Positions 13,709-21,357 of a stretch of 24,299 bases of DNA are shown in pieces. The stretch's first letter is position 1. Each line of letters begins with the position of its first letter. The stretch lies in IMG/VR virus record IMGVR_UViG_3300017963_000731, positions 1 to 24,299 of that record, one strand, 5' to 3'. Origin of the DNA: a virus. The notes under the pieces were generated by a model. It was not told the origin of the DNA. It was given only the letters and a program-made list of their open reading frames with translations, and did not search any database. Position numbers and translations under genes: made by a program.

Positions 13709-13903
13709 ATGAAAAATGAAATTTCTATATCTATACACGGATGGGAAGAAAAAATTATTACCCTTCCTAAAGCATGTTCATCTTGCCAATCCCAAAATAT
13801 AAGAACTTACGTATATGCTACTTGCTGGGGCGAATTGAGACTGGAAGTAGGGATGGAATGTCTTGATTGCGGAGAATTAACTGGAATATTTGAATCGCCA
13901 TAA
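13709..13903 (+). CDS. Tiny zinc-ribbon protein
   Basis: The 64-residue product has ACSSCQSQNIRTYVYATCWGELRLEVGMECLDCGELTG: CxxC, about 30 residues, CxxC, a typical zinc ribbon with beta strands between the knuckles. AGAGGATACCA precedes the ATG. The partner is unknown. Confidence 0.7.
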   Translation: MKNEISISIHGWEEKIITLPKACSSCQSQNIRTYVYATCWGELRLEVGMECLDCGELTGIFESP

Positions 13904-13921
13904 TAAAAGAAGGAGAATAAC

Positions 13922-14230
13922 ATGCCAGAAAAACTAAGCCTTAAAAATGCAGTATTCTACAAATCGAAAATTCAGGAACTCCTGCCAAACATGAATGTCA
14001 CTATTCACTCCCTTACAGAAGGGAAGGATGAGTTCGGTATCCAAATAGCAAAGCCCCAAAATTACTCCGGTATTAGATTTTTAAATTTAGACTCTCTTGA
14101 TGCATTCCTCTGGGGTATTAAGGAGAAAATAGAAAACGATAAATTGGAAATCCAGAAATACGCAAATACAATATGTGTGTGCGATAATACAAACAACTGT
14201 TCCAAATTTGAACAAGGAGAGTTGGGATAA
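13922..14230 (+). CDS. Small hypothetical protein upstream of the capsid gene
   Basis: The 102-residue product has an alpha/beta look (NMNVTIHSLTEGKDEFGIQIAK, LDSLDAFLWGIKEKIENDKLEIQKY) and a Cys-containing end (ICVCDNTNNCS). It sits one base before the capsid gene start and could be a small capsid accessory, but nothing in the sequence proves it. AAGGAG precedes the ATG. Confidence 0.65.
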   Translation: MPEKLSLKNAVFYKSKIQELLPNMNVTIHSLTEGKDEFGIQIAKPQNYSGIRFLNLDSLDAFLWGIKEKIENDKLEIQKYANTICVCDNTNNCSKFEQGELG

Positions 14231-14231
14231 C

Positions 14232-15188
14232 ATGACTTATACCGATATTTGGACAGAAGGATTGGCGACTATTCGCAAGGCTTTGACTTCAGCAAATTCA
14301 GGGAATGCTCTATTACAGCCTGTAGTTGATGCAGTTGTACCACTGATGTGTGATTACCAAAACCCTTTGAGACAAAATATCCCCAGAAAATTGGGTAGTG
14401 GTCAAGGCTGGACAATAAACCGGCGTACTCCGGGATCTACTCCTGCTGAATGGGAGACGGATGTAGATTTCGTAACAGAGGACACAGGCAGCTATGAACA
14501 ATTCCTATTTCCATATAGAACTCTTTTGACAAGAGGCAAGGTGACCCGGAAACTTCAACCGACAGGCGCGTCTTATATTGACGTACTTATGGAGGAGATA
14601 GAGGGAAAGATTATCGAATTCAAGAATTATGAGGATCAAACTTATATAACCGGAGTTTCTTCTGAAACTGATTTTGACGGTTTTCAAAACCTATCTTCTG
14701 AGGATCAGATGATAGCAGCAAATGGTTATTTGTCTTTGGATAAAATAGATGAGGCAATGAACAAGAATATTGGTAATCCGAACATGATGGTTATGGCTCG
14801 AAGAACAAGGCGAGAATTAAATGCTCTTTTACAAGAGTACCAGCAATTTATCGATGTAACCGAGGTCAAAGGTGGATTCCGTTTGATGAGCTACAATGGT
14901 GTTCCGATTTACGTCAGCACAAATGTTCCAACCACTCAACTATTTAATGGAGTAACCGAAGGCTCCAATACTGGAGGTTCTTCCAGTTCAATATATTTTA
15001 TTGACACAGAGCATCTTTGGGCTGGGGAATTAACACCAGTGAGGATGTTACCTATGGCAAAAACCACCCAGCAATATGACGAGTTCGAAATCTTCTGCGA
15101 TGAAGTTCTCGTTTTAAGGAATCCAATGTGTATATCGAAACTCATCGGGATATGGGAAAGACACTTAATAACTGAAGGGGCGATATGA
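14232..15188 (+). CDS. Major capsid protein, HK97 fold
   Basis: From the ATG at 14232 the product has 318 residues. Typical elements of HK97-fold phage capsids are visible. There is an N-terminal region with YQNPLRQNIPRK and an E-loop-like part (WTINRRTPGSTPAEWETDVDFVTEDTGSYEQFLFPYRTLLTRGKVTRKL), a spine helix (YIDVLMEEIEGKIIEFKNYEDQTYITG) and P/A-domain blocks IDEAMNKNIGNPNMMVMARRTRRELNALL, YNGVPIYVST and CDEVLVLRNP. It resembles the 'phage major capsid protein' type with gene length near 320 residues. It lies far from the portal and terminase and on the other strand. Two shorter paralogues exist at 6831 and 7682. Confidence 0.85.
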   Translation: MTYTDIWTEGLATIRKALTSANSGNALLQPVVDAVVPLMCDYQNPLRQNIPRKLGSGQGWTINRRTPGSTPAEWETDVDFVTEDTGSYEQFLFPYRTLLTRGKVTRKLQPTGASYIDVLMEEIEGKIIEFKNYEDQTYITGVSSETDFDGFQNLSSEDQMIAANGYLSLDKIDEAMNKNIGNPNMMVMARRTRRELNALLQEYQQFIDVTEVKGGFRLMSYNGVPIYVSTNVPTTQLFNGVTEGSNTGGSSSSIYFIDTEHLWAGELTPVRMLPMAKTTQQYDEFEIFCDEVLVLRNPMCISKLIGIWERHLITEGAI

Positions 15189-16255
15189 TGAAAATAGATT
15201 TAGCTGAACTCCAAAAAAGAATTGATGAAGGGTTGATCAACAAAAAGAAACACCCGGAACACGATATTTATATCTACAATTATAGCATCGGATGCCAATT
15301 CGACAAGAAATGGGACGAATATACCAGAATCTCAAGAGGATTGATTTTAGACCCCTACGGATATGTAATATCCAAACCCTTCGAGAAATTCTTCAACCTC
15401 AACGAAATGCCGGAATCATCCATAGAAAAGATTCTCAAAAAAGGCAAACCTGTAATTACAGAAAAACTCGACGGCAGTCTAGGAATAATGTATTTCCATA
15501 AAGGAGATATGGGAATCGCCACAAGAGGTAGTTTCGAGGGAGAACAGGCAGTATGGGCAACCAACTGGGCTAAAAACAACATAAATTTACATGAAATAAA
15601 GCACTCCTATACATACCTCTTCGAGATAATATACCCCGAAAATAGAATTGTTGTGGATTATGGGGATAGGGCTGAATTGGTTTTGCTTGCAATGATATCA
15701 AAGGTAGACGGCACGGAAGAAAACTACATTGAAAAACATGCAGAACAAATAGGAGTTAAGTATGTAAAATTTTATGACTTTACCCTATCAGAAGCAATTA
15801 AATTGTTGCCAGGATTAAAAGGGACAGAACAAGAAGGTTTTGTCGCCAAATTTAAAGATGGGTCGAGAGTTAAATTAAAAGCAGACGAGTACTTTTTGTT
15901 GCATAAAACACTTAATGCCCTTTCATCTGTTTCAATATGGGAATGTCTTAAAAACAACATAGAAATTGGTAATCTCGGAATAAATAGATATCCTGAACTT
16001 GAATCTTGGGTTAAAGAAGTTGAGGGTGAATTAAGATATCAATATTTTAGTGTGGAGATTACGGCAAAAAGAATATTTAATGAAATAAAAGATATGGAAA
16101 CGAGAAAAGAGCAGGCTCTATATCTAAAAGAACACGCACCCGATTTATTGGGCATTGTTTTTAACATGATTGACCATAAATCATGGAATAAACTAATCTG
16201 GAAGAAAATTAAACCAGAAACATCGAAGCTTAAATGGATAGGAGGAGAAAAATGA
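15185..16255 (+). CDS. T4 Rnl1-type RNA ligase
   Basis: The 356-residue product is close in length to T4 RNA ligase 1 (374). It has SRGLILDPYG, PFEKFFNLNE and the nucleotidyltransferase motif I EKLDGSLG with Lys94 as the expected AMP-bound residue. Then come a motif III-like YLFEIIYPENRIV, motif IV EGFVAKF and motif V VKLKADEYFLLHK, followed by a helical C-terminal domain. It should seal 5'-phosphate and 3'-hydroxyl RNA ends with ATP, as in tRNA repair after host anticodon nucleases. No polynucleotide kinase/phosphatase is seen here. The start overlaps the capsid stop, and an AAGGGG lies upstream. Confidence 0.9.
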   Translation: MMKIDLAELQKRIDEGLINKKKHPEHDIYIYNYSIGCQFDKKWDEYTRISRGLILDPYGYVISKPFEKFFNLNEMPESSIEKILKKGKPVITEKLDGSLGIMYFHKGDMGIATRGSFEGEQAVWATNWAKNNINLHEIKHSYTYLFEIIYPENRIVVDYGDRAELVLLAMISKVDGTEENYIEKHAEQIGVKYVKFYDFTLSEAIKLLPGLKGTEQEGFVAKFKDGSRVKLKADEYFLLHKTLNALSSVSIWECLKNNIEIGNLGINRYPELESWVKEVEGELRYQYFSVEITAKRIFNEIKDMETRKEQALYLKEHAPDLLGIVFNMIDHKSWNKLIWKKIKPETSKLKWIGGEK

Positions 16256-16611
16256 GCAACAAATGCCCTCTTTGCAACAAAAAATACGGGGAATACAGAG
16301 AAGAATTCAAGATAAATAACAAAAGTATAGAATTAAGAAACCACAGATTTGAATTTGTATGTGGTATTTGTGGTCAAAAAGCCTGTAGCCTCTGCATGAA
16401 ATTCTATTACTCCCACGTTACTTCCTATGATGATTCGTATATGAGTTCCCAATCATTCTACTGTTGCCCGTCCTGCTGGGAAAAGGGAAGCGATATATAC
16501 AAACAAATTCTTGGAATAGAAGATGAAATAGAAAAACTAGACAATAAAATATCCAAATTGGAAAATAAATGGAAGAAAATTTGTAAGGAAGGAACAAAAC
16601 ATGAAATTTAA
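16252..16611 (+). CDS. Multi-zinc-knuckle protein with coiled coil
   Basis: The 119-residue product has CPLCNKKY, then CGICGQKACSLC and CCPSCW, four Cys pairs that could bind two zinc ions (RING/FYVE-like spacing, not assigned). A C-terminal coiled coil follows (IEDEIEKLDNKISKLENKWKKI). The ATG at 16252 follows GGAGGAG and overlaps the ligase stop. The function is unknown. Confidence 0.7.
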   Translation: MSNKCPLCNKKYGEYREEFKINNKSIELRNHRFEFVCGICGQKACSLCMKFYYSHVTSYDDSYMSSQSFYCCPSCWEKGSDIYKQILGIEDEIEKLDNKISKLENKWKKICKEGTKHEI

Positions 16612-16870
16612 ACTAAACGACGAAGAACAAATTGTATACAACTCTCTAAAAGGTGACCGTTTCGACAACCCAAACGAGGCTATCAGGCTTTCAGTGCTAA
16701 TAGTTAATCTTTTTGAAAGACTAACATGGAAGGATATAAATAACTGCTTTGCAATGAAGAAAAGCACAAAAGACCAAAATGTAAAAATTATAGGTGATTT
16801 TCTATCTGATATTCATTTCTCAGACGAAGACAGAGCACTCGAATATGCCGAAGAAATAAATGGTGCTTAA
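16601..16870 (+). CDS. Small helical hypothetical protein
   Basis: The 89-residue product is acidic and helical (NPNEAIRLSVLIVNLFERLTWKDI, DEDRALEYAEEING). It overlaps the previous gene by 11 bases with GGAAGGA upstream. No family recognised. The 58 bases after it hold only a very short open frame and no evident gene. Confidence 0.65.
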   Translation: MKFKLNDEEQIVYNSLKGDRFDNPNEAIRLSVLIVNLFERLTWKDINNCFAMKKSTKDQNVKIIGDFLSDIHFSDEDRALEYAEEINGA

Positions 16871-16928
16871 AAGAATATTTGGTCAATAAATACAATAGGG
16901 ATTTGGAAGAAGCATTAGGAGAAAGGGA

Positions 16929-17243
16929 ATGAACACAATTATTACATATTCAACAATACACAACGCCTGCTTAACAGTATCCCTCTTGTGTCTCTATTGG
17001 GTGATTGTTGATTGGGTATTTGATAGGTTAGCCTCAATCCTAATCGTTCACAAAGACGATAGAAAATCAGGCATGAGATTTACGGATATCCATAAATTAG
17101 AACCAGACGACAAGGGAACACGTATTATAGTATCTCTAATATCCGAAGGAGAATGGATACTAAAAAAAACAATATGGAATAGAATATACACTAAACCATA
17201 CAGGTTCATAATAAATGAATTAGAAAAAAATAAAGGAGGATAA
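16929..17243 (+). CDS. Small membrane-anchored hypothetical protein
   Basis: The 104-residue product has one hydrophobic segment near residues 12-35 (ACLTVSLLCLYWVIVDWVFDRL) and a basic cytoplasmic-type tail. TAGGAGAAAGGG precedes the ATG. No family recognised. Confidence 0.65.
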   Translation: MNTIITYSTIHNACLTVSLLCLYWVIVDWVFDRLASILIVHKDDRKSGMRFTDIHKLEPDDKGTRIIVSLISEGEWILKKTIWNRIYTKPYRFIINELEKNKGG

Positions 17244-17248
17244 TAACA

Positions 17249-17470
17249 ATGTGTCCAGCTTTTGATTTGAATGACGGAGAAGAAATACAAAGATACATGT
17301 TTAAATGTGAAAAATGCCACAGATGGTTTAATAATTCAGGGGTGGAATTGTTGCCGTCAGATCAATACCACGGGAAACAAATATATATCGCAGAATATTA
17401 TAACGGCAATGATATCCGTTCCCCTTTTATGAAAACTATTTGCAGGGAATGCTTTAAAGGAGATAAATGA
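17249..17470 (+). CDS. Tiny zinc-ribbon-like protein
   Basis: The 73-residue product holds KCEKCHRWFNNSGVELLP and ends TICRECFKGDK, two CxxC pairs 42 residues apart, plus a Cys at position 2. This resembles a treble-clef or zinc-ribbon protein. GGAGG precedes the ATG and the stop overlaps the next start. Confidence 0.7.
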   Translation: MCPAFDLNDGEEIQRYMFKCEKCHRWFNNSGVELLPSDQYHGKQIYIAEYYNGNDIRSPFMKTICRECFKGDK

Positions 17471-17688
17471 TGGAAATTAAAATTAAACACTGCAACGGTT
17501 GCCCCGCATTCCACTGCGATATAAATAAAAAAGATTGGTCAAAACTTAATGCTATCTGCCTATCCCCCCATAATAGAAAAATAGAAAAAAGAAGAAATAG
17601 CAAAATCAGTACATACACAATTATTCAAAAAGATATCGGATGGAATAGCAAAACAAAAATAAATATCCCAGAAAGGAATAAACAATGA
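17467..17688 (+). CDS. Tiny Cys-containing basic protein
   Basis: The 73-residue product begins KIKHCNGCPAFHCDIN and has one more Cys, then a basic, beta-like end. CxxC...HC suggests metal binding. It overlaps both neighbours by ATGA. No family recognised. Confidence 0.6.
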   Translation: MMEIKIKHCNGCPAFHCDINKKDWSKLNAICLSPHNRKIEKRRNSKISTYTIIQKDIGWNSKTKINIPERNKQ

Positions 17689-18056
17689 ATAAATACACGC
17701 CCTTTATCGCAATCACAATCCTATCAACAATTATCCTTTCCTCCTGCTCAGAATACCACTTCCAATGCTCTCCCCCTACACCCTCCAACACCTTCTTCCA
17801 CAGCAATACTATAGTAAACGTCCTCAGACATGAAAATAAAATAATACTAACATTTAATAAAACAGGAATGCACTTCATTTCCTTCTCCATCGACAATATC
17901 AGATACAGACACCCAGCATACAAAACATGCCCACAATCAATGAGAATAGACGTTAAAAAAATAGGACAACAATCCATCATATACCACAACTTCATCCCCC
18001 CACTTATAACTATTAAAATCCTATACAATAATAAATGGGAAATTAGAGAACTGTGA
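17685..18056 (+). CDS. Lipoprotein with unusual C-rich coding strand
   Basis: The 123-residue product has a hydrophobic signal and lipobox LSSC (Cys21). The exported part begins with a Pro/Ser-rich linker (QCSPPTPSN) and a beta-rich domain. Compared with neighbours, its coding strand is poor in G and rich in C, with C-ending codons (ATC, TTC, CAC), which may mean a separate origin. GAAAGGA precedes the ATG, and it overlaps the gene before. Function unknown; third lipoprotein in the window. Confidence 0.7.
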   Translation: MNKYTPFIAITILSTIILSSCSEYHFQCSPPTPSNTFFHSNTIVNVLRHENKIILTFNKTGMHFISFSIDNIRYRHPAYKTCPQSMRIDVKKIGQQSIIYHNFIPPLITIKILYNNKWEIREL

Positions 18057-18079
18057 ACAGGCATTATAGGAAATGAAAT

Positions 18080-18433
18080 ATGAATACTTTAAATAAGGAG
18101 AAATTAGTAGGGAGAATAATTCAAGGAAATGTTCTTGAAGTTTTAAAGACATTCCCGGATGAATTTGTAGACTGCTGTGTAACATCACCTCCCTACTGGG
18201 GACTCAGGGATTACGGAACTGCCACTTGGGTCGGCGGGGATGAGAAATGTGATCATCAATATGCAAAAGGTGGGAGAAATCCCGAAACAGCAGGCAAACA
18301 ATTAACTAATCACGGAACTTTATTTAGCCAATATGAACATACCTGCAAAAAGTGTGGAGCAAGGCGGATTGATTCTCAGATAGGATTGGAAGGGAGAAGA
18401 CTGTCTTATAGACCATTGATAGGACATAATTAA
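18080..18433 (+). pseudogene. DNA methyltransferase, C-terminally truncated
   Basis: The 117-residue frame opens like a phage N4/N6-type DNA methyltransferase: GRIIQGNVLEVLKTFPDEFVDCCVTSPPYWGLRDYG, with the catalytic SPPY at residues ~36-39, then WVGGDEKCDHQ and a zinc-type CKKCGARRIDSQIGLE. In intact members this is followed by 'TPEEYV...VFREVRRVL..DGTLWLN' and, later, the SAM motif FxGSGTT. Here the match ends at IGLE and the frame stops after 13 more residues. About two thirds of the enzyme is missing, so it should not be active. The P63C gene begins at the next base. Confidence 0.7.
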
Positions 18434-19408
18434 ATGAGCAATAAAGAAAAAAAAGATGATTTACTATCATTATATGGAAAAGAACCTAAAAATGTAATCA
18501 ATGCTTTTTTAAAGGTTAAGCCAAGAAATGGAGGGATAAAAAAAGTGAGTGAACATCCAAAAAGGGAACAATTGCCTTTAGCAAAACATAAGGGGAAATT
18601 GGTGTTGGGAGACAAGGAAATTGATTGTTATGTTTTAGATACCGAAGAAAGAGTCATAAGTTTAAGGGCAGCAGTTACATCTATAACCAAGGTAGAAGGT
18701 GGAGCCTTGGAGGATTATCTTGGGGTTAAAGCCTTAAAATCCTTTATTGACAAGGATTTAGTTCTGGAGGAAACTATAGAATTTAAGCAACCTAAGTTAG
18801 ATTGGATTACAAAAGGGATTAAAGCGGAAAACTTTTTAGATATATGCAGGGCTTATGTGAACGCTTATGTAAATGAAAAGCTAACAACATCAAGACAAAA
18901 AGAAATAGCTATTCAATGTAGTATTTTATTAAGTGCTTGTGCAAAAGTAGGTTTAATTGCTCTTATTGATGAAGCAACCGGATACCAATATGAAAGGAAT
19001 CAAGAAGCCCTCAGAATTAAACTTGCCGCATATATTTCAGAAGAGCTAAGAGACTGGGAAAAAACATTTCCAGACGAATTATGGGAAGAATTTGGGAGAT
19101 TAACAGGATGGAGTTCGACAAGACTGCACTCAAGACCAAAGTGGTGGGGGAAATTAGTTATGGAGGTTATTTATGATGCTCTCGATCCAGATGTTGCTCA
19201 ACATTTAAGGGAAAACAAACCGCCACCAAGACATAAAATGAATTATCACCAATGGATGACGTCAGATGTTGGATTAAAAGCATTGATACCTCATATAAAC
19301 CAAATAATAGGTATCGCCAAAACTTGCGAATCGTTAAGCGAATTTAGGGAGCAAGTTGGTTATCATTTTAAAAAAGAACCATTGCAATTAAGATTACCGA
19401 GCAAATAA
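18434..19408 (+). CDS. P63C-domain protein
   Basis: The 324-residue product carries, from about residue 180, a run typical of the P63C domain as remembered: ATGYQYERNQEALRIKLAAYISEELRDWEKTFPDELWEEFGRLTGW, RPKWWGKLVMEVIYDALDPDVAQHLRE and HKMNYHQWMTSDVGLKALIPHI. The N-terminal part has a beta-rich ERVISLRAAVTSI segment. P63C proteins occur in phages and mobile elements; their activity is not established. It starts directly after the truncated methyltransferase without a strong ribosome site, and its stop overlaps the next start (TAATG), so it is coupled to the methyltransferase-nuclease gene. Confidence 0.75.
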   Translation: MSNKEKKDDLLSLYGKEPKNVINAFLKVKPRNGGIKKVSEHPKREQLPLAKHKGKLVLGDKEIDCYVLDTEERVISLRAAVTSITKVEGGALEDYLGVKALKSFIDKDLVLEETIEFKQPKLDWITKGIKAENFLDICRAYVNAYVNEKLTTSRQKEIAIQCSILLSACAKVGLIALIDEATGYQYERNQEALRIKLAAYISEELRDWEKTFPDELWEEFGRLTGWSSTRLHSRPKWWGKLVMEVIYDALDPDVAQHLRENKPPPRHKMNYHQWMTSDVGLKALIPHINQIIGIAKTCESLSEFREQVGYHFKKEPLQLRLPSK

Positions 19409-20868
19409 TGGAAAACACTCTTTTTTATGGCGATAATTTAACAATATTAAGAGAACATATAGATGGTGGATCAATTGATTTGATTTATTTAGATCCGCCT
19501 TTTAATTCTAAGGCTACTTATAACATCTTATATAAAGAGCCAAACGGTTTGGCTTCGAGTGCTCAGGTTACAGCTTTTGAAGATTCATGGCATTGGACTG
19601 AAGAAACAGCAAATTCTTTTGAAGAAATAATTGACGATAAATTGGTATCAACAGATATTAAAGACATGATGTTAGCTTTTAGAAAATTTATTGGCTTAAA
19701 TGATATGATGGCATATCTCTCAATGATGTGTATTAGACTTATAGGGCTTCAAAGAGTATTAAAAAATACTGGGTCCATTTATCTCCATTGCGATCCCACC
19801 GCAAGTCACTATCTTAAAATTGTTATGGATACAATTTTTGGGAAAAGAAATTTTAGAAATGAAATTGCATGGTGTTATACTGGTGCTTCAAGTCCGGGAC
19901 AAAAACAGTTCCCAAGAAAACATGATATTATTTTTTGGTATTCAAATAATACTGATAAATGGATTTTCAATCACGATGATATTAGAATACCTTATAGCGA
20001 GTCAACATTAAATCGTATTAAAGCAGGTGAATTAGGGGGTAAATCTGCTGAATCTGTTTTTCATGGCAAAAGAACAAAGAGAACTATGCACAAACAAGGC
20101 AAAATACCTGAAGACTGGTGGTTAATTCCAGTATTGGGTTCTACCGCCAAGGAAAGGCTTGGATATCCAACCCAAAAACCAGAAAGACTTTTGGAAAGAA
20201 TAATTAAAGCGTCAACATCAGAGGGTGATATGGTATTAGACCCTTTTTGTGGATGTGGCACTACGATCATGGTTGCTCAAGGTTTAAGGAGAAAATGGAT
20301 TGGAATTGATATAACACACCTTGCAACCACTTTGATAAAAAAGCGTCTTTATGATATGTGGGGTTTGGAAGCTAAAAAAGATTATGACGTTGTTGGAGAA
20401 CCAACAGATTTAGCCAGTGCAAAGGAACTTGCATCACAGAACCGTTATCAGTTTGAGTGGTGGGGTCTTTCTTTAATTGGAGCACAGCCCTATAAAGGAA
20501 AAATAAAGGGATCAGACAAAGGAATAGATGGTGTAATATATTTCAAAAACGTTGGTGGGGAAATAAAAAAAGCAATGGTTCAGGTTAAGAGCGGTAATGT
20601 TGGCGTTGATAAAGTTAGGGATTTATGCCATGTTGTAAATAGAGAAAAAGCAGTCATGGGCTTTTTCATAACTTTACATCAACCTACAAAGGACATGATA
20701 AAAGAAGCATTGGGAGAAGGGTTTTATAAACATAAGGGGAGTAGCTTTCAAAAAATACAAATATTAACTATTGAATCATTATTGTCGGGAACAATGCCTA
20801 GTGCACCTTTTTATTATTCGGGATTAAGACAATCTGGTAAACATATCCCTGATCAATTAACTATTTAA
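19408..20868 (+). CDS. DNA methyltransferase fused to Mrr-like nuclease
   Basis: The 486-residue product begins as a beta-class amino-methyltransferase. It has DNLTILREHIDGGSIDLIYLDPPFNS (catalytic DPPF, residues 29-32), CIRLIGLQRVLKNTGSIYLHCDP, a target-recognition part, GYPTQKPERLLERIIKAST and the SAM motif DPFCGCGTT (278-286). After about residue 350 a second module follows, FEWWGLSLIGAQPYKGKIKGSDKGIDGVIYF (Asp374), then MVQVKSG (Gln392, Lys394) and VMGFFITL. This is the D...QxK pattern of Mrr/PD-(D/E)xK restriction nucleases. One chain could thus both modify and cut. Whether the nuclease is active and under what signal is not visible. Confidence 0.8.
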   Translation: MENTLFYGDNLTILREHIDGGSIDLIYLDPPFNSKATYNILYKEPNGLASSAQVTAFEDSWHWTEETANSFEEIIDDKLVSTDIKDMMLAFRKFIGLNDMMAYLSMMCIRLIGLQRVLKNTGSIYLHCDPTASHYLKIVMDTIFGKRNFRNEIAWCYTGASSPGQKQFPRKHDIIFWYSNNTDKWIFNHDDIRIPYSESTLNRIKAGELGGKSAESVFHGKRTKRTMHKQGKIPEDWWLIPVLGSTAKERLGYPTQKPERLLERIIKASTSEGDMVLDPFCGCGTTIMVAQGLRRKWIGIDITHLATTLIKKRLYDMWGLEAKKDYDVVGEPTDLASAKELASQNRYQFEWWGLSLIGAQPYKGKIKGSDKGIDGVIYFKNVGGEIKKAMVQVKSGNVGVDKVRDLCHVVNREKAVMGFFITLHQPTKDMIKEALGEGFYKHKGSSFQKIQILTIESLLSGTMPSAPFYYSGLRQSGKHIPDQLTI

Positions 20869-20890
20869 CCTTGGGTTTCCCAAATATATA

Positions 20891-20953
20891 ATTCCGAAAT
20901 AAAATAACACTTGAAACAAACAATAAATTATCAAACCAAGATATTTTCGGAAT
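20891..20953. repeat. Inverted repeat ATTCCGAAA, 9-base arms
   Basis: The arms lie at 20891-20899 and 20945-20953 with 45 bases between, starting 22 bases after the methyltransferase-nuclease stop. They might mark the edge of an acquired cassette or form a hairpin. No matching copy was found at the other edge of the cassette. Confidence 0.45.
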
Positions 20954-21048
20954 CGCAAAGTACTAAGATACACATGCGGAGGCACAAATGCACTTAGCAT
21001 TAGGAGTGTTCAACATTTGAACAGGGTAGGGGGACTGTTGCTATTTGA

Positions 21049-21300
21049 TACACTTTTTATCATGTAAGTTCTATTTTACACTTTTGATTATTCTATTTTA
21101 CATGTAAGAATAATTATACACTTGTAAGGTAAATTCTACACTTTGTAAGTAATTACTTACAAGAACGCTTTTTCTGCTCCCATTTGATACACTTTTTATG
21201 GTGGCTTATAAACCATTGATTTTATTATACTTTTTAGGTGTCGAATTTTGTGTCTATTCGTTACACTTTTGAATCGGTTACACTTTTAAGAATACACTTT
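21049..21300 (+). repeat. Eight direct TACACTT iterons
   Basis: Copies start at 21049, 21077, 21117, 21137, 21188, 21262, 21279 and 21293, all on the plus strand; most extend to TACACTTTT. The copies at 21049 and 21188 lie within an 18-base exact repeat ATTTGATACACTTTTTAT, and two share the left flank TTCTATTTTACA. Spacing is irregular (14 to 74 bases). Such clusters bind a replication initiator or an activator. Confidence 0.7.
21143..21162. repeat. Perfect 20-base palindrome
   Basis: TTGTAAGTAATTACTTACAA is identical to its own reverse complement and lies among the iterons. TTACATGTAA at 21098 is a second, shorter palindrome sharing the TTAC/GTAA ends. A dimeric protein binding site is likely. 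Confidence 0.6.
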
Positions 21301-21357
21301 CATATCGTAAATCCTTTAATTATACCACCTTACAGGCTTTTATGAAAGTATTTTTTT

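Larger units (their letters stand above)
20869..21357. other. Non-coding control region, candidate origin with TACACTT iterons
   Basis: No gene is seen between 20868 and 21414. The stretch is rich in signals. A small hairpin TTGGG-TTT-CCCAA lies at 20871-20883. A 9-base inverted repeat ATTCCGAAA/TTTCGGAAT lies at 20891 and 20945. GTTCAA-CAT-TTGAAC is at 21008, and a 20-base perfect palindrome is at 21143. Eight same-strand TACACTT copies run from 21049 to 21300. AT-rich sequence with ordered repeats is typical for replication origins or for multi-site activator binding upstream of a promoter. No replication protein gene lies in the window, so origin function is inference. Confidence 0.5.

Noticed and set aside
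17621-18064. 147-codon minus-strand ORF with hydrophobic product
   Set aside because: It is antisense to the lipoprotein gene; its openness follows from the G-poor plus strand. The plus frame has a lipobox and ribosome site.
21043-21300. CRISPR array
   Set aside because: The TACACTT repeats are too short and irregularly spaced, with no spacer-repeat structure and no cas genes.
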